Source: JANJUB01 sp964586225 (GTDB lineage: Bacteria; Armatimonadota; Fimbriimonadia; Fimbriimonadales; Fimbriimonadaceae). Taken from it: a stretch of 64,000 bases of DNA. This document shows positions 50,226-59,231 of this stretch, one piece after another. Made by a program: the position numbers and the translations under genes. The notes beneath the pieces were generated by a model. That model did not search any database, was not told the origin of the DNA, and worked only from the letters and a program-made list of their open reading frames with translations. Every line of letters begins with the position of its first letter. Position 1 is the stretch's first letter. The DNA is taken from positions 168,319-232,318 of the forward strand of contig CAZPHD010000002.1 of assembly GCA_964586225.1 (NCBI GenBank). The letters run 5' to 3'.

Positions 50226-51026
50226 CTACTTCGTCCGCGCGAGATACGCGTAGGCGTTGTGGGCGTGGATCGATTCGAAGTTCTCCACCTCGATCTCGTA
50301 CCACGTGATCCGGTCGTCGGCATTGAACTTCAAAGCAACTTCCCGCACCATATCTTCAACAAATCGCGGGTTATCGTAGGCGTGTTCGGTCACCCACTTC
50401 TCATCGGGGCGCTTCAAGACCGGGAACAGCGAGCACGACGCCGACGCCTCAATCATCTCGATCACTTCTTCAAGCCACACCATCCCCGAGAAGCGGATCT
50501 TCGCCGTCACCAAGCCGCGCTGGTTGTGCGCGCCATACTCGCTGATCTCCTTGGAGCACGGGCACAGCGTGGCGACCGGCACCTTGACGACGAGCACAAA
50601 GTCGTCGGTCCCGTTCGACTCGGCGAGGAAGCCACACTCGAACTCCATCATGCCTTCCTTGCCGGTCACGGGCGCCTTTTTCACCATGAAGAACGGGAAG
50701 AACACCTCGATGTGGGCGCGCTCGGCGGTGAGTCGCTCTTTGAGCGCCTTGAGCATGTTGGGTAGCGCGTGAATGCTGACCTCGCCTTTGTTTTCGTTCA
50801 GCACCTCCAGGAAGCGCGACATGTGGGTGCCCTTGAAGTGGTGCGGGAGGTCGACGGTGAGGGTGAAGTTGCCGATCGTGTGCTGGCGCTCGTTCGCCCG
50901 GTCGAGGACGACGATCGGATACTTGACCCCGCGAACGCCCACTTTGTCGATGGCGATATTGCGCGGATCGCGGGAGTTCTGGATGTCGACGAGCGGAGTC
51001 GGGTTCGGCGTGTTCATGGCGGTCAT
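50226..51026 (-). CDS. folE2: GTP cyclohydrolase I type 2 (FolE2/MptA)
   Basis: The 266-residue enzyme makes dihydroneopterin triphosphate from GTP for folate-type cofactors. It belongs to the FolE2 family, unrelated in sequence to FolE. Marker segments are GVRGVKYPIVV, HFKGTHMSRFLEVL, the catalytic Cys region PVATLCPCSKEIS, HNQRGLVTAKIRF and VEDMVREVALKF. FolE2 is less dependent on zinc and often serves when zinc is scarce. A second ATG at 51017 is an alternative start. Confidence 0.94.
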   Translation of the reverse strand: MTAMNTPNPTPLVDIQNSRDPRNIAIDKVGVRGVKYPIVVLDRANERQHTIGNFTLTVDLPHHFKGTHMSRFLEVLNENKGEVSIHALPNMLKALKERLTAERAHIEVFFPFFMVKKAPVTGKEGMMEFECGFLAESNGTDDFVLVVKVPVATLCPCSKEISEYGAHNQRGLVTAKIRFSGMVWLEEVIEMIEASASCSLFPVLKRPDEKWVTEHAYDNPRFVEDMVREVALKFNADDRITWYEIEVENFESIHAHNAYAYLARTK

Positions 51027-51043
51027 TGGGCGGTGCCCGACCC

Positions 51044-51049
51044 TAAGAT
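51044..51049 (+). promoter_or_regulatory. -10-like box TAAGAT before the FHA protein gene
   Basis: TAAGAT ends nine bases before TTG 51059. Its spacing matches other starts in this window and supports the TTG start. GTG 51107 remains an alternative. Confidence 0.35.
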
Positions 51050-51058
51050 ACGCGCTTT

Positions 51059-52357
51059 TTGAGAAGATCGTTTGTCGTAGGTTCGCCCGGGCGCGTCTAT
51101 CCTGTTGTGGGGCACATCCTCTTTACGGCCGTGGTCGGCGCGCTGAGCGGCCTGTTTGCGTGGCTGATGAGCGAGCCGCTGATGCCGGCGACCTTCAATG
51201 ATCCCGCGGCAAGGTGGGCTTCGTTGGTGCTGATCACGTTGCTGGGTGCGTTCATCGCGGGAAGTGTGGGGGCGGTTTCGGGATATCGCATGGGCAGCCG
51301 GCGGCACATGCTGCTCGGGCTCTTCATTGGCGGCTTTGCGGGGGCTTGCGGCGCGACGCTTGGCTTTACTGTCGGTAGTGGCCTGGCGCACACCCTGTTT
51401 CCCGGATTCAACATCGGCATGTCCGCGCGGACGATCCCTGGGTTCGTGACGCTGATCACGCCGATGGGGGCGCTCATCGGCCTCGCGATAGGCTTGCCGC
51501 TTCGCTCCCCGAAGCAGGCGGTGCTCGGCTTGATCGGCGGCTCGCTGGGCGGGCTCGTGGCGGGGATCGCGTTCTCGCCGCTGAGTCACGCGCTCGCCGG
51601 GCTGACCAGCATGATGCAAGGCGGCGACGAGATTGGCAAGCCGGGCCGGGCGGCGATGGCGATTGTGCTCGGGGGCTCGATCGGGTTGTTCGTGTCGCTC
51701 GCGCGCGAGGTCGCGAAGAAGGCGTGGATTCGCCAGCGGCTGGGGCGCAACGAGGGCCGCGAGTGGGTGGTGGATGCGCCCCAGACCTTCATCGGGCGGG
51801 ATGAGCGCGCGCACGTGCCGCTGTTTGGCGATGACAATGTCGCGCCGATGCACGCCTGCATCGTGCGGCAGGGGCGCGAGTATGTGCTCTACGACAGCGG
51901 CACGCCGGTGGGGACGATGTTGAATGGGCAACGCATCCAGCAGGCGATGCTGCCCGGCGGCTCGGTGATTCAGATCGGGAGCCACATCTTGGAGTTCTCA
52001 ATGCGCGGGCAATCCGGCCCGGCGGCGATGATCGACCAGCCGCGAGTGGCTCAGCCCGTGCAGCCAGTCGTGGTGTCGCATCCGGCTTTGGTCGTGACGG
52101 CGGGGCCGCACTCGGGGACGCGAGTGGATGTGATTGGGGCGGTGGAGATTGGACGCGAGGGCTCGGGGTTGCGTCTTGATCGCGATGCGAATGCCTCACG
52201 CCGACATGCGCGAGTCGAGATGGCGCCGAGTGGGCTGATGGTGACGGACCTGGGGAGCACGAACGGCACGTTCGTGAACGGTCAACGGATCACGACGAGC
52301 GCCCTCCGCCCCGGGGATGTGCTTCGCGTGGGAAACTCGGACATGCGGGTGGAGTAG
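51059..52357 (+). CDS. Membrane protein with two FHA domains
   Basis: The protein (432 residues from TTG 51059, or 416 from GTG 51107) has about six glycine-rich membrane helices (residues 17-215). A first FHA domain follows (about 238-318: TFIGRDERAHVPL, MHACIVRQGREYVLYD, GTMLNGQRI), then a second (about 340-430: EIGREGSGLRL, ASRRHARVEM, DLGSTNGTFVNGQRI). FHA domains bind phosphothreonine, and the second has all the key residues (GR, SRRH, STNGT). The first has a degenerate MHA in place of SRxH. It probably acts in signalling at the membrane; no Ser/Thr kinase is nearby. Confidence 0.85.
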   Translation: MRRSFVVGSPGRVYPVVGHILFTAVVGALSGLFAWLMSEPLMPATFNDPAARWASLVLITLLGAFIAGSVGAVSGYRMGSRRHMLLGLFIGGFAGACGATLGFTVGSGLAHTLFPGFNIGMSARTIPGFVTLITPMGALIGLAIGLPLRSPKQAVLGLIGGSLGGLVAGIAFSPLSHALAGLTSMMQGGDEIGKPGRAAMAIVLGGSIGLFVSLAREVAKKAWIRQRLGRNEGREWVVDAPQTFIGRDERAHVPLFGDDNVAPMHACIVRQGREYVLYDSGTPVGTMLNGQRIQQAMLPGGSVIQIGSHILEFSMRGQSGPAAMIDQPRVAQPVQPVVVSHPALVVTAGPHSGTRVDVIGAVEIGREGSGLRLDRDANASRRHARVEMAPSGLMVTDLGSTNGTFVNGQRITTSALRPGDVLRVGNSDMRVE

Positions 52358-52360
52358 TGG

Positions 52361-54415
52361 CTAGGCGGGCCCCGGATTGCTTTCCTGCAACATCTCCGCG
52401 AGGTCAACTAGTCGAATCTCGTCGTCGGTCACTTGCTTGATGCTCGCGTCGAGCATGATGCGGCAGAACGGGCAGCCGAGCGCGACCGTCTTCGCGCCCG
52501 TCGCCAGCAACTCTTCGGCGCGGCGGTTGCCGGGGCGCTGGTCGGGCTCCTCTTCCATCCACATCCGCCCGCCACCGGCGCCGCAACATCGCGTCTTGCG
52601 GGCGTAGAACTCGGGCTCGAGCAGCTGCTTCGGGCGGATCAAGCCCCCGATGCCGTCGGGCGATTGCTCGTTGTAGTTGGTGTGCTCGCCCAGCAGTGCG
52701 CGCGGGGCATCGGCCTCGTTGTTCACCCGGCCCAGATAGCACGGGTCGTGGATCACCACGCCGTCGGCGCTCGCGGGGTTGAGTTTGCCTTCCTCGACGA
52801 GCTTGGCCAAGAGCTGGGTGTGGTGGAAAACCTCCATGTTCAGCTTGTCCATCTCGGCAATCGCGGCGACGTCGTCGTATTCGTGGCGTAGGGTGTTCAG
52901 ACAGTGCGGACACGCCGTGACCACCTTCTTCACGCCGTACCTGGCGAAGACGGAAACGTTCTCCATCGCCTTCTCCTGGAACATGAACTCTTCGCCGGTG
53001 CGGCGGGCGGGGTCGCCGGTGCAGGCTTCTTCTTGACCCAGGCATGCAAAGCTCACGCCGGCTTGTTTCAGGAGCTGGGCGACGGCCTTGGTGGTCTTGA
53101 CTGCGCCAGGGTCGGTTGCGCCTGCGCATCCCACCCAGAACAGGTATTCGAAGTCGACGCCATCCCGACAGAGCGGAATGTCGAGCCCCTTCATCCAGTC
53201 CTCGCGGGTGCTGCGCGGCGCGCCCCATGCGTGGCCGGTCGAGGCAGTTTGCCGAAGCATCACCGCGCCCGTGCCCGAGAGCTTGCCCTCGGCGACCAGA
53301 TTGCGGCGGGCGTCGACGATGAGATCGACGTGGCGAATGAGCACCGGACAGGCCTCGACGCACGCATTGCACGTTGTGCACTGCCAGAGCGCCTCCTCGG
53401 AGACGGCTTCGGCCACCGCGACGCCGCTGTCCAGGCTCCCGCGGATGTCCTGCACGACCTGCTTGGGGTTGAGCACTTTGCCTGCATTCCACGCCGGGCA
53501 CACTTCCGTGCAACGACCACACTCCATGCAGGCGTCGAGCGACATTAGGTGCCAGCGTGAGTAGTCGGGCGCGTGGCTGACGCCGATCTTCTCCGTCTGC
53601 TCGACTTCTTCCATCGAGATCGGCTTCAGGTAGCCCATGGGGGCTTCGGGGCGCTCCGCCGAGGCCATGATCGCCATCACAATGTGGCGAATGCGCATCT
53701 GCGGCAGCGTGGCGAAGAACACGAGGACGAGAACGATGTGGAACCACCACAGGCCGCGGTACGCGTCGGGCGAGATCGAGCCGAGCATCTGCGCCATCGC
53801 GTAGCCGACGGGTGACCACATGTCCCACGGCTTAGGGTCGACGGCAATGCGCCCGGCTTCGAGCAGGTAGCCATTCACCCCGATGGCGAGAAGCAAGACG
53901 AGCGTGGCGATATCCGTCCAGCTCTGGGTGAGCGGCGGCAACTTCTGCCCCTTGGCGCGCAGCCGCCGAACGAGGGCCCAGGCCACGCCAACCACGAACA
54001 ACAACCCGAGCACATCGAACGTGAACTCAAACGCCAAGTAGTAGTTGCCGTGGTGGAACTTCCAGGGGCTGTACGTGTTGATCGCGAGCAGTGTGGTGGC
54101 GATGGTTAGCGCGACGAATCCATAGAAGATCATGAGGTGCATCGGCGCGCCGGAACGCTTCCGGGACGACTTCACCTTGCGCTGGAGCACGATGTACGTC
54201 CAGATGTTGCCCAGCCAGCGCCGGATCGCCTCGGGCGTGGGGACATAGTAGCGAAGCCCCTCCCGAACTTCGGCGATGGGTTTGCCCTTCTGCCACGCCC
54301 GTGCCCGCTGTAAGATCTGGAACGCGGCAATGCCTAGCGACAGGAAGATCAGGACATAGAACAGTCCCTTCTCAAACCCCGATAAATGCAGAAACTCCTG
54401 GCGTGTCGGCTGCAC
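52361..54415 (-). CDS. HdrD-like iron-sulfur membrane oxidoreductase
   Basis: The 684-residue protein starts at GTG 54415. It has an N-terminal NarI/HdrE-like membrane part (about six helices, 15-250), then two 4Fe-4S clusters (CMECGRCTEVCP and CTTCNACVEACP). Two CCG-type domains follow; the last reads TRCCGAGGGRMWMEE. This fusion matches proteins proposed to pass electrons between ETF-type flavoproteins and menaquinone, and HdrDE. It sits alone here, with no etfAB or acyl-CoA dehydrogenase in the window. The electron donor is therefore an inference. Confidence 0.88.
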   Translation of the reverse strand: MQPTRQEFLHLSGFEKGLFYVLIFLSLGIAAFQILQRARAWQKGKPIAEVREGLRYYVPTPEAIRRWLGNIWTYIVLQRKVKSSRKRSGAPMHLMIFYGFVALTIATTLLAINTYSPWKFHHGNYYLAFEFTFDVLGLLFVVGVAWALVRRLRAKGQKLPPLTQSWTDIATLVLLLAIGVNGYLLEAGRIAVDPKPWDMWSPVGYAMAQMLGSISPDAYRGLWWFHIVLVLVFFATLPQMRIRHIVMAIMASAERPEAPMGYLKPISMEEVEQTEKIGVSHAPDYSRWHLMSLDACMECGRCTEVCPAWNAGKVLNPKQVVQDIRGSLDSGVAVAEAVSEEALWQCTTCNACVEACPVLIRHVDLIVDARRNLVAEGKLSGTGAVMLRQTASTGHAWGAPRSTREDWMKGLDIPLCRDGVDFEYLFWVGCAGATDPGAVKTTKAVAQLLKQAGVSFACLGQEEACTGDPARRTGEEFMFQEKAMENVSVFARYGVKKVVTACPHCLNTLRHEYDDVAAIAEMDKLNMEVFHHTQLLAKLVEEGKLNPASADGVVIHDPCYLGRVNNEADAPRALLGEHTNYNEQSPDGIGGLIRPKQLLEPEFYARKTRCCGAGGGRMWMEEEPDQRPGNRRAEELLATGAKTVALGCPFCRIMLDASIKQVTDDEIRLVDLAEMLQESNPGPA

Positions 54416-54443
54416 CCGACGAGTTTAACCTGAAAACGAAAGG

Positions 54444-54474
54444 AGCCCCGCTCCTGAGGGTTGGAGACGGGGCT
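54444..54474 (-). terminator. Rho-independent-type terminator of the stalk-domain gene
   Basis: On the minus strand AGCCCCG and CGGGGCT arms, plus inner CTCC/GGAG pairing, are followed by CCTTTCGTTTTC. The T-rich tail fits intrinsic termination after the gene ending at 54529. Confidence 0.6.
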
Positions 54475-54528
54475 GGGGGAGGAGGAGAAAAGTCGGCTTT
54501 ACACTTCTCTACGACGGGGTGTAGACGT

Positions 54529-55549
54529 TCATTGCAACGCTCGGACGGTAGCCCCATTCACTTTGAGCGTCTTCGGCAAGATCGCTGCCACTGCCTCAAC
54601 GGGAATGTAGATTTCGCCGCGCTCATTCCGGACCCGAGTTGATAATCGACCGCTGCCCCGACCGCCCATTCGGTAGTCGTCCGAATCGACGCTTAGCCGG
54701 ATCATCCGGTCGCCGTGCTCAAGGTAGAGGCGGCCGTTGGCCTCCTCAACATCGACACCCATCGAACGGATTGTCGACAGCGGCATCAGGTAGTAGTTGC
54801 CGTCTCGAAGCACGTCACCGCGAAGGACGCGCCCATCGTATTCGAAGCTGTCACGAGCGCGGCGATCGTAGCGCCAATCGTCGTCGCTGTCCCGCCGGTC
54901 ATCGACACGGTCCCATCGATTCGTCCCAATCGCGTCGATCATCTCGAACGTTGGAGTCGAACCGAACATCCTCGGCGAAGAGGACACCCAGCTTCGAACC
55001 GCGCTTCAGCACGTTCTCGGAGTTCTTCTTGTTGCGGTCCTTTTCGACTTCCGAGAAGATGATGCCCGCCAGCGTGCCCGCAAAGGCTCCTTCGAACGGC
55101 TTCTTCAAAAGCGCACCTACGACGAGACCGCCCACCAGGCCGCCTACCACATACTGCTCGCTTCGATGCTTCTTGGAGTCGGCGGTCAGGCGTCCTTCAC
55201 GATCGCGCCGGATCTTCTTGTCGTCCAGCGAGATGGGCAACGCGTTGACTCGGTGGCGCTCGCGACCATTGACCAGCAAGTGCGTAAACTCCAGATCCAT
55301 GAACGCGGCTTGGTCTCCGCGCTTGGGTTCCACGCGAATGACGCGTCCTTCCAACTGCGCGCCACGCGGGGCTTCGTAGCTATCTCGGAGCGTGACGGTA
55401 AACCGATCGCCTTCACGCATCCGATTCACGTTCAGGTCCTGATCGCTGGTAGCTTCGAGGACTGTGTCACGGCGAATCTCGTAGCGCTCTGCGGAAACGA
55501 CACCGGCGAGCGAGGTCGCCAGCAAGAAGGTGATTGCGGCACGTTTCAT
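54529..55549 (-). pseudogene. Secreted stalk-domain protein interrupted by a frameshift
   Basis: From ATG 55549 the frame has a signal peptide (AAITFLLATSLAGVVSA), a beta-rich part (RMREGDRFTVTLRDSYEAP), and a glycine-zipper hydrophobic stretch (VVGGLVGGLVVGALL). It stops at about 54899 after NVRDDRRDWDESMG. A second frame, shifted by one base and open from 54987, continues with WDRVDDRRDSDDDWRYDRR. Its end, LMPLSTIRSMGVDVEEANG to YIPVEAVAAILP, is a copper-amine-oxidase-N-like stalk domain. The matching acidic R/D-rich sequences on both sides indicate one gene split by an indel, from sequencing error or real mutation, near 54900-54930. Confidence 0.7.
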
Positions 55550-55590
55550 ACCCGTGAAACGCGCAGTTTGAGGGAACGTTACGCCAAAGC

Positions 55591-55610
55591 GGGGTGCGCA
55601 TCGGCACCCC
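55591..55610 (-). terminator. Hairpin after the PEP-CTERM gene
   Basis: GGGGTGC (55591-55597) and GCACCCC (55604-55610) pair around GCATCG in the short gap between the PEP-CTERM gene and the frameshifted gene. On the minus strand it is followed by GCTTT only, so termination may be weak. Confidence 0.4.
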
Positions 55611-55634
55611 ACTGGCTTCGTTCCACCCGAATCG

Positions 55635-56375
55635 TTAGGAATTCTTCTTGCGGCGTCGAGCAACGATGGCGGCAAATCCGCTACCGGCGATGATCAGCGT
55701 TGCCGGCTCAGGTACCGGAGGCGTGTCCGAATCTTCCTTCTTGATGAGGAAGGCCGTCGAGCCTGCACCGAGGAACAAGAGGGGAAGGAACCCGAGGCCG
55801 CCTCCGCTCGAAATGGCAACGCCGCGAGTTGCTGGCGGGAGGATCGGACCTGCTACCACCCGGGCCGGGGGTACCGGCATAACCGTCGGTTCCATCACGA
55901 CCAACTCTTCGCTCGAAGTCACATCGGCGAACTCTCCCTCTCGAGGACTTACTCGCGGAGCAACCGGGGTTTCGGCAACCATCGGCGGAACGCCCATCCA
56001 CATGGGGTTGGCGCACTCCTTCTTTAGGATCGGGCGACCGTTCGAGTCGGCAAACACAAGTGTGCCCTTCTTGAGGTTAAAGTGGCGACCCCGAATAATG
56101 TTGTCCGGTCGCACGTTGTAGACCAGATACACGCCGTCCTTGGCCAGCTTGGCGAGGTGGAGCGTTCGGAAGTAGCTCGTGACTTGGGCGGGCGTCATGC
56201 GGAAGTGACGAGTGAACCGTTCCATCACAATCGGGTCCGTCTTGGCGTGAGTGATCAGATCGTCAACGCTCTTGACGGGTCGGCGAATGAAGGCGCCGGT
56301 GGGAACTGCCGCGTTAGCAAGCGTAACGGCGGCGAGGAATCCCGCGATGATGGTGGCTCGTCCAAGTGCTGTCAT
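55635..56375 (-). CDS. PEP-CTERM-sorted secreted protein
   Basis: The 246-residue protein (ATG 56375) has a signal peptide (TIIAGFLAAVTLANAA) and a helical domain (VDDLITHAKTDPIVMERFTR). A beta segment (GVYLVYNVRPDNIIRG), a proline-rich region and a second hydrophobic stretch (LPLLFLGAGSTAFLI) follow. At the end is a PEP-CTERM tail, VPEPATLIIAGSGFAAIVA plus RRRKK. In other bacteria such tails are cut by exosortase and the protein is sent to the surface or exopolysaccharide. No exosortase gene is in the window. The role of the main domain is unknown. Confidence 0.85.
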   Translation of the reverse strand: MTALGRATIIAGFLAAVTLANAAVPTGAFIRRPVKSVDDLITHAKTDPIVMERFTRHFRMTPAQVTSYFRTLHLAKLAKDGVYLVYNVRPDNIIRGRHFNLKKGTLVFADSNGRPILKKECANPMWMGVPPMVAETPVAPRVSPREGEFADVTSSEELVVMEPTVMPVPPARVVAGPILPPATRGVAISSGGGLGFLPLLFLGAGSTAFLIKKEDSDTPPVPEPATLIIAGSGFAAIVARRRKKNS

Positions 56376-56445
56376 TCGAGTGGCTCCGGTGTTTAAGTCC
56401 GTGACCACTTGGAGGCAACTTCTATGCCGCTGGCGTCAGTGCTGA

Positions 56446-57345
56446 TCAGATTCCCGAATAATTGCGAGTTGCCTCCACAATTTCTTCAGGGGTGACGCTG
56501 TCTAGGTCGGGTCCGGCGTCGAGGACAACGCCCTGATCGGTGTAGGGTCGGAACACTTCGGGACGGGTGTGGCCGAAAACCGACACCACGGGGACGCCGT
56601 ATCCGGCCGCCATGTGGCCGCTACCCGTGTCGGCCGCGAGATGAACCTGACTCGCCGCTACCCAAGCCATCGTTTCGCGGAGCGAGAGCTTTCCGACCAA
56701 GTTCCTCGCGGCAACGTCTGGCGCCCGTTCACCCGGCCCCCCCAAGAACGCGACCTCGAACCCTCCCATCTGTAACAACTCCGCGACTTCCCCCCAGCGC
56801 GCATAGTTCTTCTTCGGGTGACCGGAACCGACGGCGATGGTAATTAACCGCTCACCGGCATCCACGGGCGAAACCGGGGGCATCTCAAACTCAGCTCGCA
56901 GCGGAATCTGAAGCCCAAGCGCCAATAACGCTTCCAGGTTCCGTTCAACCGTATGCACGGCGCCTTTCGTCGGTACGCGCCGGCTCAGGAGGGTACAGAG
57001 CGGATCGTGTGAGCGCACGTGCCATCGTCGCCGCGCACCGGAGAAACGAAGACAAATCGCCGTCTTGGCGTGGCCCTGTAGATCGAGCCCAACATCAAAT
57101 CGGAACTTCCGCATGCCCAGGTAAAAGCGCAGTTGCGCCATGGATGAAACCCGATCGCGCTTCCAAACCTCCCAAGGGATATCGATGATTTCGTCGAGTA
57201 GGGGTTCATGGACCACGGGGCGGCAGCGCGGATCGATCGCCCACCCAAGAAAAGCATCGGGGGTTTGGTTTCGAATGGCCCTGACCACCGGCAAGGTCAT
57301 CACGCAGTCACCAATGCTTGAGAACTTGACGATGAGGCAACGCAT
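56446..57345 (-). CDS. Family-9 glycosyltransferase (heptosyltransferase-like)
   Basis: The 299-residue protein resembles WaaC/WaaF/RfaQ heptosyltransferases, which build the LPS inner core. It begins CLIVKFSSIGDCVMTLPVVRAI. The middle has FDVGLDLQGHAKTAI, and the C-terminal donor-binding part has HLAADTGSGHMAAGYGVPVV followed by FGHTRPEVFRPY. It ends an operon of cyclophilin, lpxK, an LpxL-like acyltransferase and this gene, supporting a role in LPS core assembly. The sugar donor may not be a heptose. Confidence 0.9.
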   Translation of the reverse strand: MRCLIVKFSSIGDCVMTLPVVRAIRNQTPDAFLGWAIDPRCRPVVHEPLLDEIIDIPWEVWKRDRVSSMAQLRFYLGMRKFRFDVGLDLQGHAKTAICLRFSGARRRWHVRSHDPLCTLLSRRVPTKGAVHTVERNLEALLALGLQIPLRAEFEMPPVSPVDAGERLITIAVGSGHPKKNYARWGEVAELLQMGGFEVAFLGGPGERAPDVAARNLVGKLSLRETMAWVAASQVHLAADTGSGHMAAGYGVPVVSVFGHTRPEVFRPYTDQGVVLDAGPDLDSVTPEEIVEATRNYSGI

Positions 57346-57348
57346 GCT

Positions 57349-58239
57349 TTAGGGCACCAGACCGCTCGCTTTGGCGGATTTCCACCGGTTGTGAATCCAC
57401 AGATATTGTTCGGGATACTGCCGGATCGCGTTCTCTAACGATTGGTTCACGGCGCGTGTCAGACCTTCGACCGGCTCAAATCCCTCTTCGGCCACGAGCG
57501 GAGGCTCCATCCACAGGCGATACTTGCCCACCCCCACCCGTGCGCAGTAGGTGGGCAAGATGGGTGCACCGGAACGGGTTGAGAGCACGGCCGGACCCTG
57601 AACAGTTCCGCAGGGGACGCCGAAGAACGGCACGAAGATCTCGTCCGAATTTTGATCGGGCAGGATGCCAACCACCTCGTTCTTTTTGAGTCGGGAAAGC
57701 ACTTGGCGAGCCGCATTGCCGCGCGAAATCACCTCTATTCCTCCCGCTTGGCGAAGCGACTCGACCAGAGCATTCATTTCGGGATCGTTGGCGTCACGAG
57801 CCACCGCGCTCAACTTGTAGCCCTTAAGGGCCAAGTAGTTCGACATCCGCTCCCAGTTGCCAAAGTGAGCGGTGATGAGAATGGCTCCGTGGCCCGCTGC
57901 TAACGCCGAGTCCAAGTGCTCAAGTCCGCTGGCTTCAATGCTCTCGATAACCTCATCTGGTGAGCGTTTGGCCGAACGCATGAAGTCACACATCGTGCGG
58001 CCAAAGTGAACGAGCACGCCCTCCGCCCACTTCGCTCGTTGCTCCGGGGTGGCCTCGGGGAAGGCGCGTGCAAGGTTCTCCAACGCCCGTTCGCGATGCT
58101 TGCGCGACAGTCGAAAAGCGAGCTTCCCCAGTCGCTCACCAGCACGCTCCGCCCCCGCGACATCCTTACGCTCAAGCCATCGCTGAAGACGCACAAACGC
58201 CCAACCGCCGAGTCGGCTAAACCGCCGTCGCTGGCTCAC
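57349..58239 (-). CDS. LpxL/HtrB-like Kdo-lipid A acyltransferase
   Basis: The 296-residue protein adds a secondary acyl chain to lipid A in the known family. Key features are an N-terminal hydrophobic/basic segment, the catalytic HFGNWE (HX4E) in AILITAHFGNWERM, VGILPDQNSDEIFVPFFG and a late NQSLENAIRQYPEQYLW. I chose GTG 58239, which overlaps the lpxK stop (GTGA). ATG 58260 inside lpxK would add seven residues. It is four bases from the GT9 gene. Confidence 0.9.
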   Translation of the reverse strand: MSQRRRFSRLGGWAFVRLQRWLERKDVAGAERAGERLGKLAFRLSRKHRERALENLARAFPEATPEQRAKWAEGVLVHFGRTMCDFMRSAKRSPDEVIESIEASGLEHLDSALAAGHGAILITAHFGNWERMSNYLALKGYKLSAVARDANDPEMNALVESLRQAGGIEVISRGNAARQVLSRLKKNEVVGILPDQNSDEIFVPFFGVPCGTVQGPAVLSTRSGAPILPTYCARVGVGKYRLWMEPPLVAEEGFEPVEGLTRAVNQSLENAIRQYPEQYLWIHNRWKSAKASGLVP

Positions 58240-59231
58240 GCCGCGCCCTCGGCGAACCAAAGCTCGACCTGCGCACGCAGCCAGTCGCGAAACTCATCCA
58301 TGGGTTCGATGGTCACGGCATAGCCCGCCACCCAGACGTCCAGGCTAGCGGCGTCGGGTCGAGCGCGAAGCTTAACGGCGTCTTTGGCGGTCACGATGAT
58401 GGGGCGGGCCATTCCCGCAAACAAGTCTACATCCGTGAGCGGATGATGGTCGGGCCGCGTGCCTCGGTTGAGGACCGTCAACCCCTGGCGCTCGAGGCTC
58501 TGAAAGAACGACTCCGGCCGACCAATCGCGCAAAACGCCGAGACCGGTCCCTCGAAGCCTGACCGTTCAACATCCCCGCTAAGCGACTTGAACCCCGACA
58601 AGGAGGGAACCAGCCGAAATGAGCCGCGAGGCCCTACGACCAGATCAGCGCGACCCAGGTGCGTCCGTGGCTCGCGATACGGCCCGGCCGGTATGCACAT
58701 GGAGTTGTTGGTTTCGGGGTCGAGCAAGATGGTGGCGTCCTTCGCCAAGGGAAGGTGCTGAAAGCCGTCGTCCATGAGGAGCACGGTTCGGGGCAACTGC
58801 CTATCCGCCATTAACTCCGCCGCGCGAACCCGGTTGCGACCGACGATGAGCGGGATGTCCGGGCGGAGTTCGCGAAACAGGGCTGCCTCGTCGCCCCAAG
58901 CCCACGCTTCTAGCGGGCCATCCGGAGCCCACGACGCTTGCTCGGAATGCGGCGACCCATAGCCACTACAAGAGATCACCACGCCAACGTCGAGCCGTGC
59001 CAATTCGTCGGCTACGAAAACGACCGTCGGCGTCTTTCCGGAACCTCCTACTGTGAGATTTCCGATGCACAAGATGGGACGGTAGGGATGCTTGGCAACG
59101 AGTCGTCCATCGTCATAGAGCGACCGATACAGATTCCAGCCTGCGGCATAGACCACACTCAGCGGCCACAGACCATAGCGCAGCCCCTTAGACGCGGGCT
59201 CCTCGCCGTACCAGATCTCCGTCCACGCCAT
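58236..59231 (-). CDS. lpxK: Tetraacyldisaccharide 4'-kinase
   Basis: The 331-residue kinase adds the 4'-phosphate in lipid A synthesis at the inner membrane. It has an N-terminal hydrophobic segment (YGLWPLSVVYAAGWNLY), the P-loop in CIGNLTVGGSGKTPTV, and LLMDDGFQHLPLAKDATILL, the conserved DDGFQ motif. It shares a GTGA overlap with the acyltransferase and lies directly after the cyclophilin gene. Confidence 0.95.
   Translation of the reverse strand: MAWTEIWYGEEPASKGLRYGLWPLSVVYAAGWNLYRSLYDDGRLVAKHPYRPILCIGNLTVGGSGKTPTVVFVADELARLDVGVVISCSGYGSPHSEQASWAPDGPLEAWAWGDEAALFRELRPDIPLIVGRNRVRAAELMADRQLPRTVLLMDDGFQHLPLAKDATILLDPETNNSMCIPAGPYREPRTHLGRADLVVGPRGSFRLVPSLSGFKSLSGDVERSGFEGPVSAFCAIGRPESFFQSLERQGLTVLNRGTRPDHHPLTDVDLFAGMARPIIVTAKDAVKLRARPDAASLDVWVAGYAVTIEPMDEFRDWLRAQVELWFAEGAA

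Noticed and set aside
52404..53828. A 474-codon frame on the same strand as the HdrD-like gene but in another frame
   Set aside because: It is Arg/Gly-rich and without domains. The overlapping HdrD-like frame has all Fe-S and CCG motifs.
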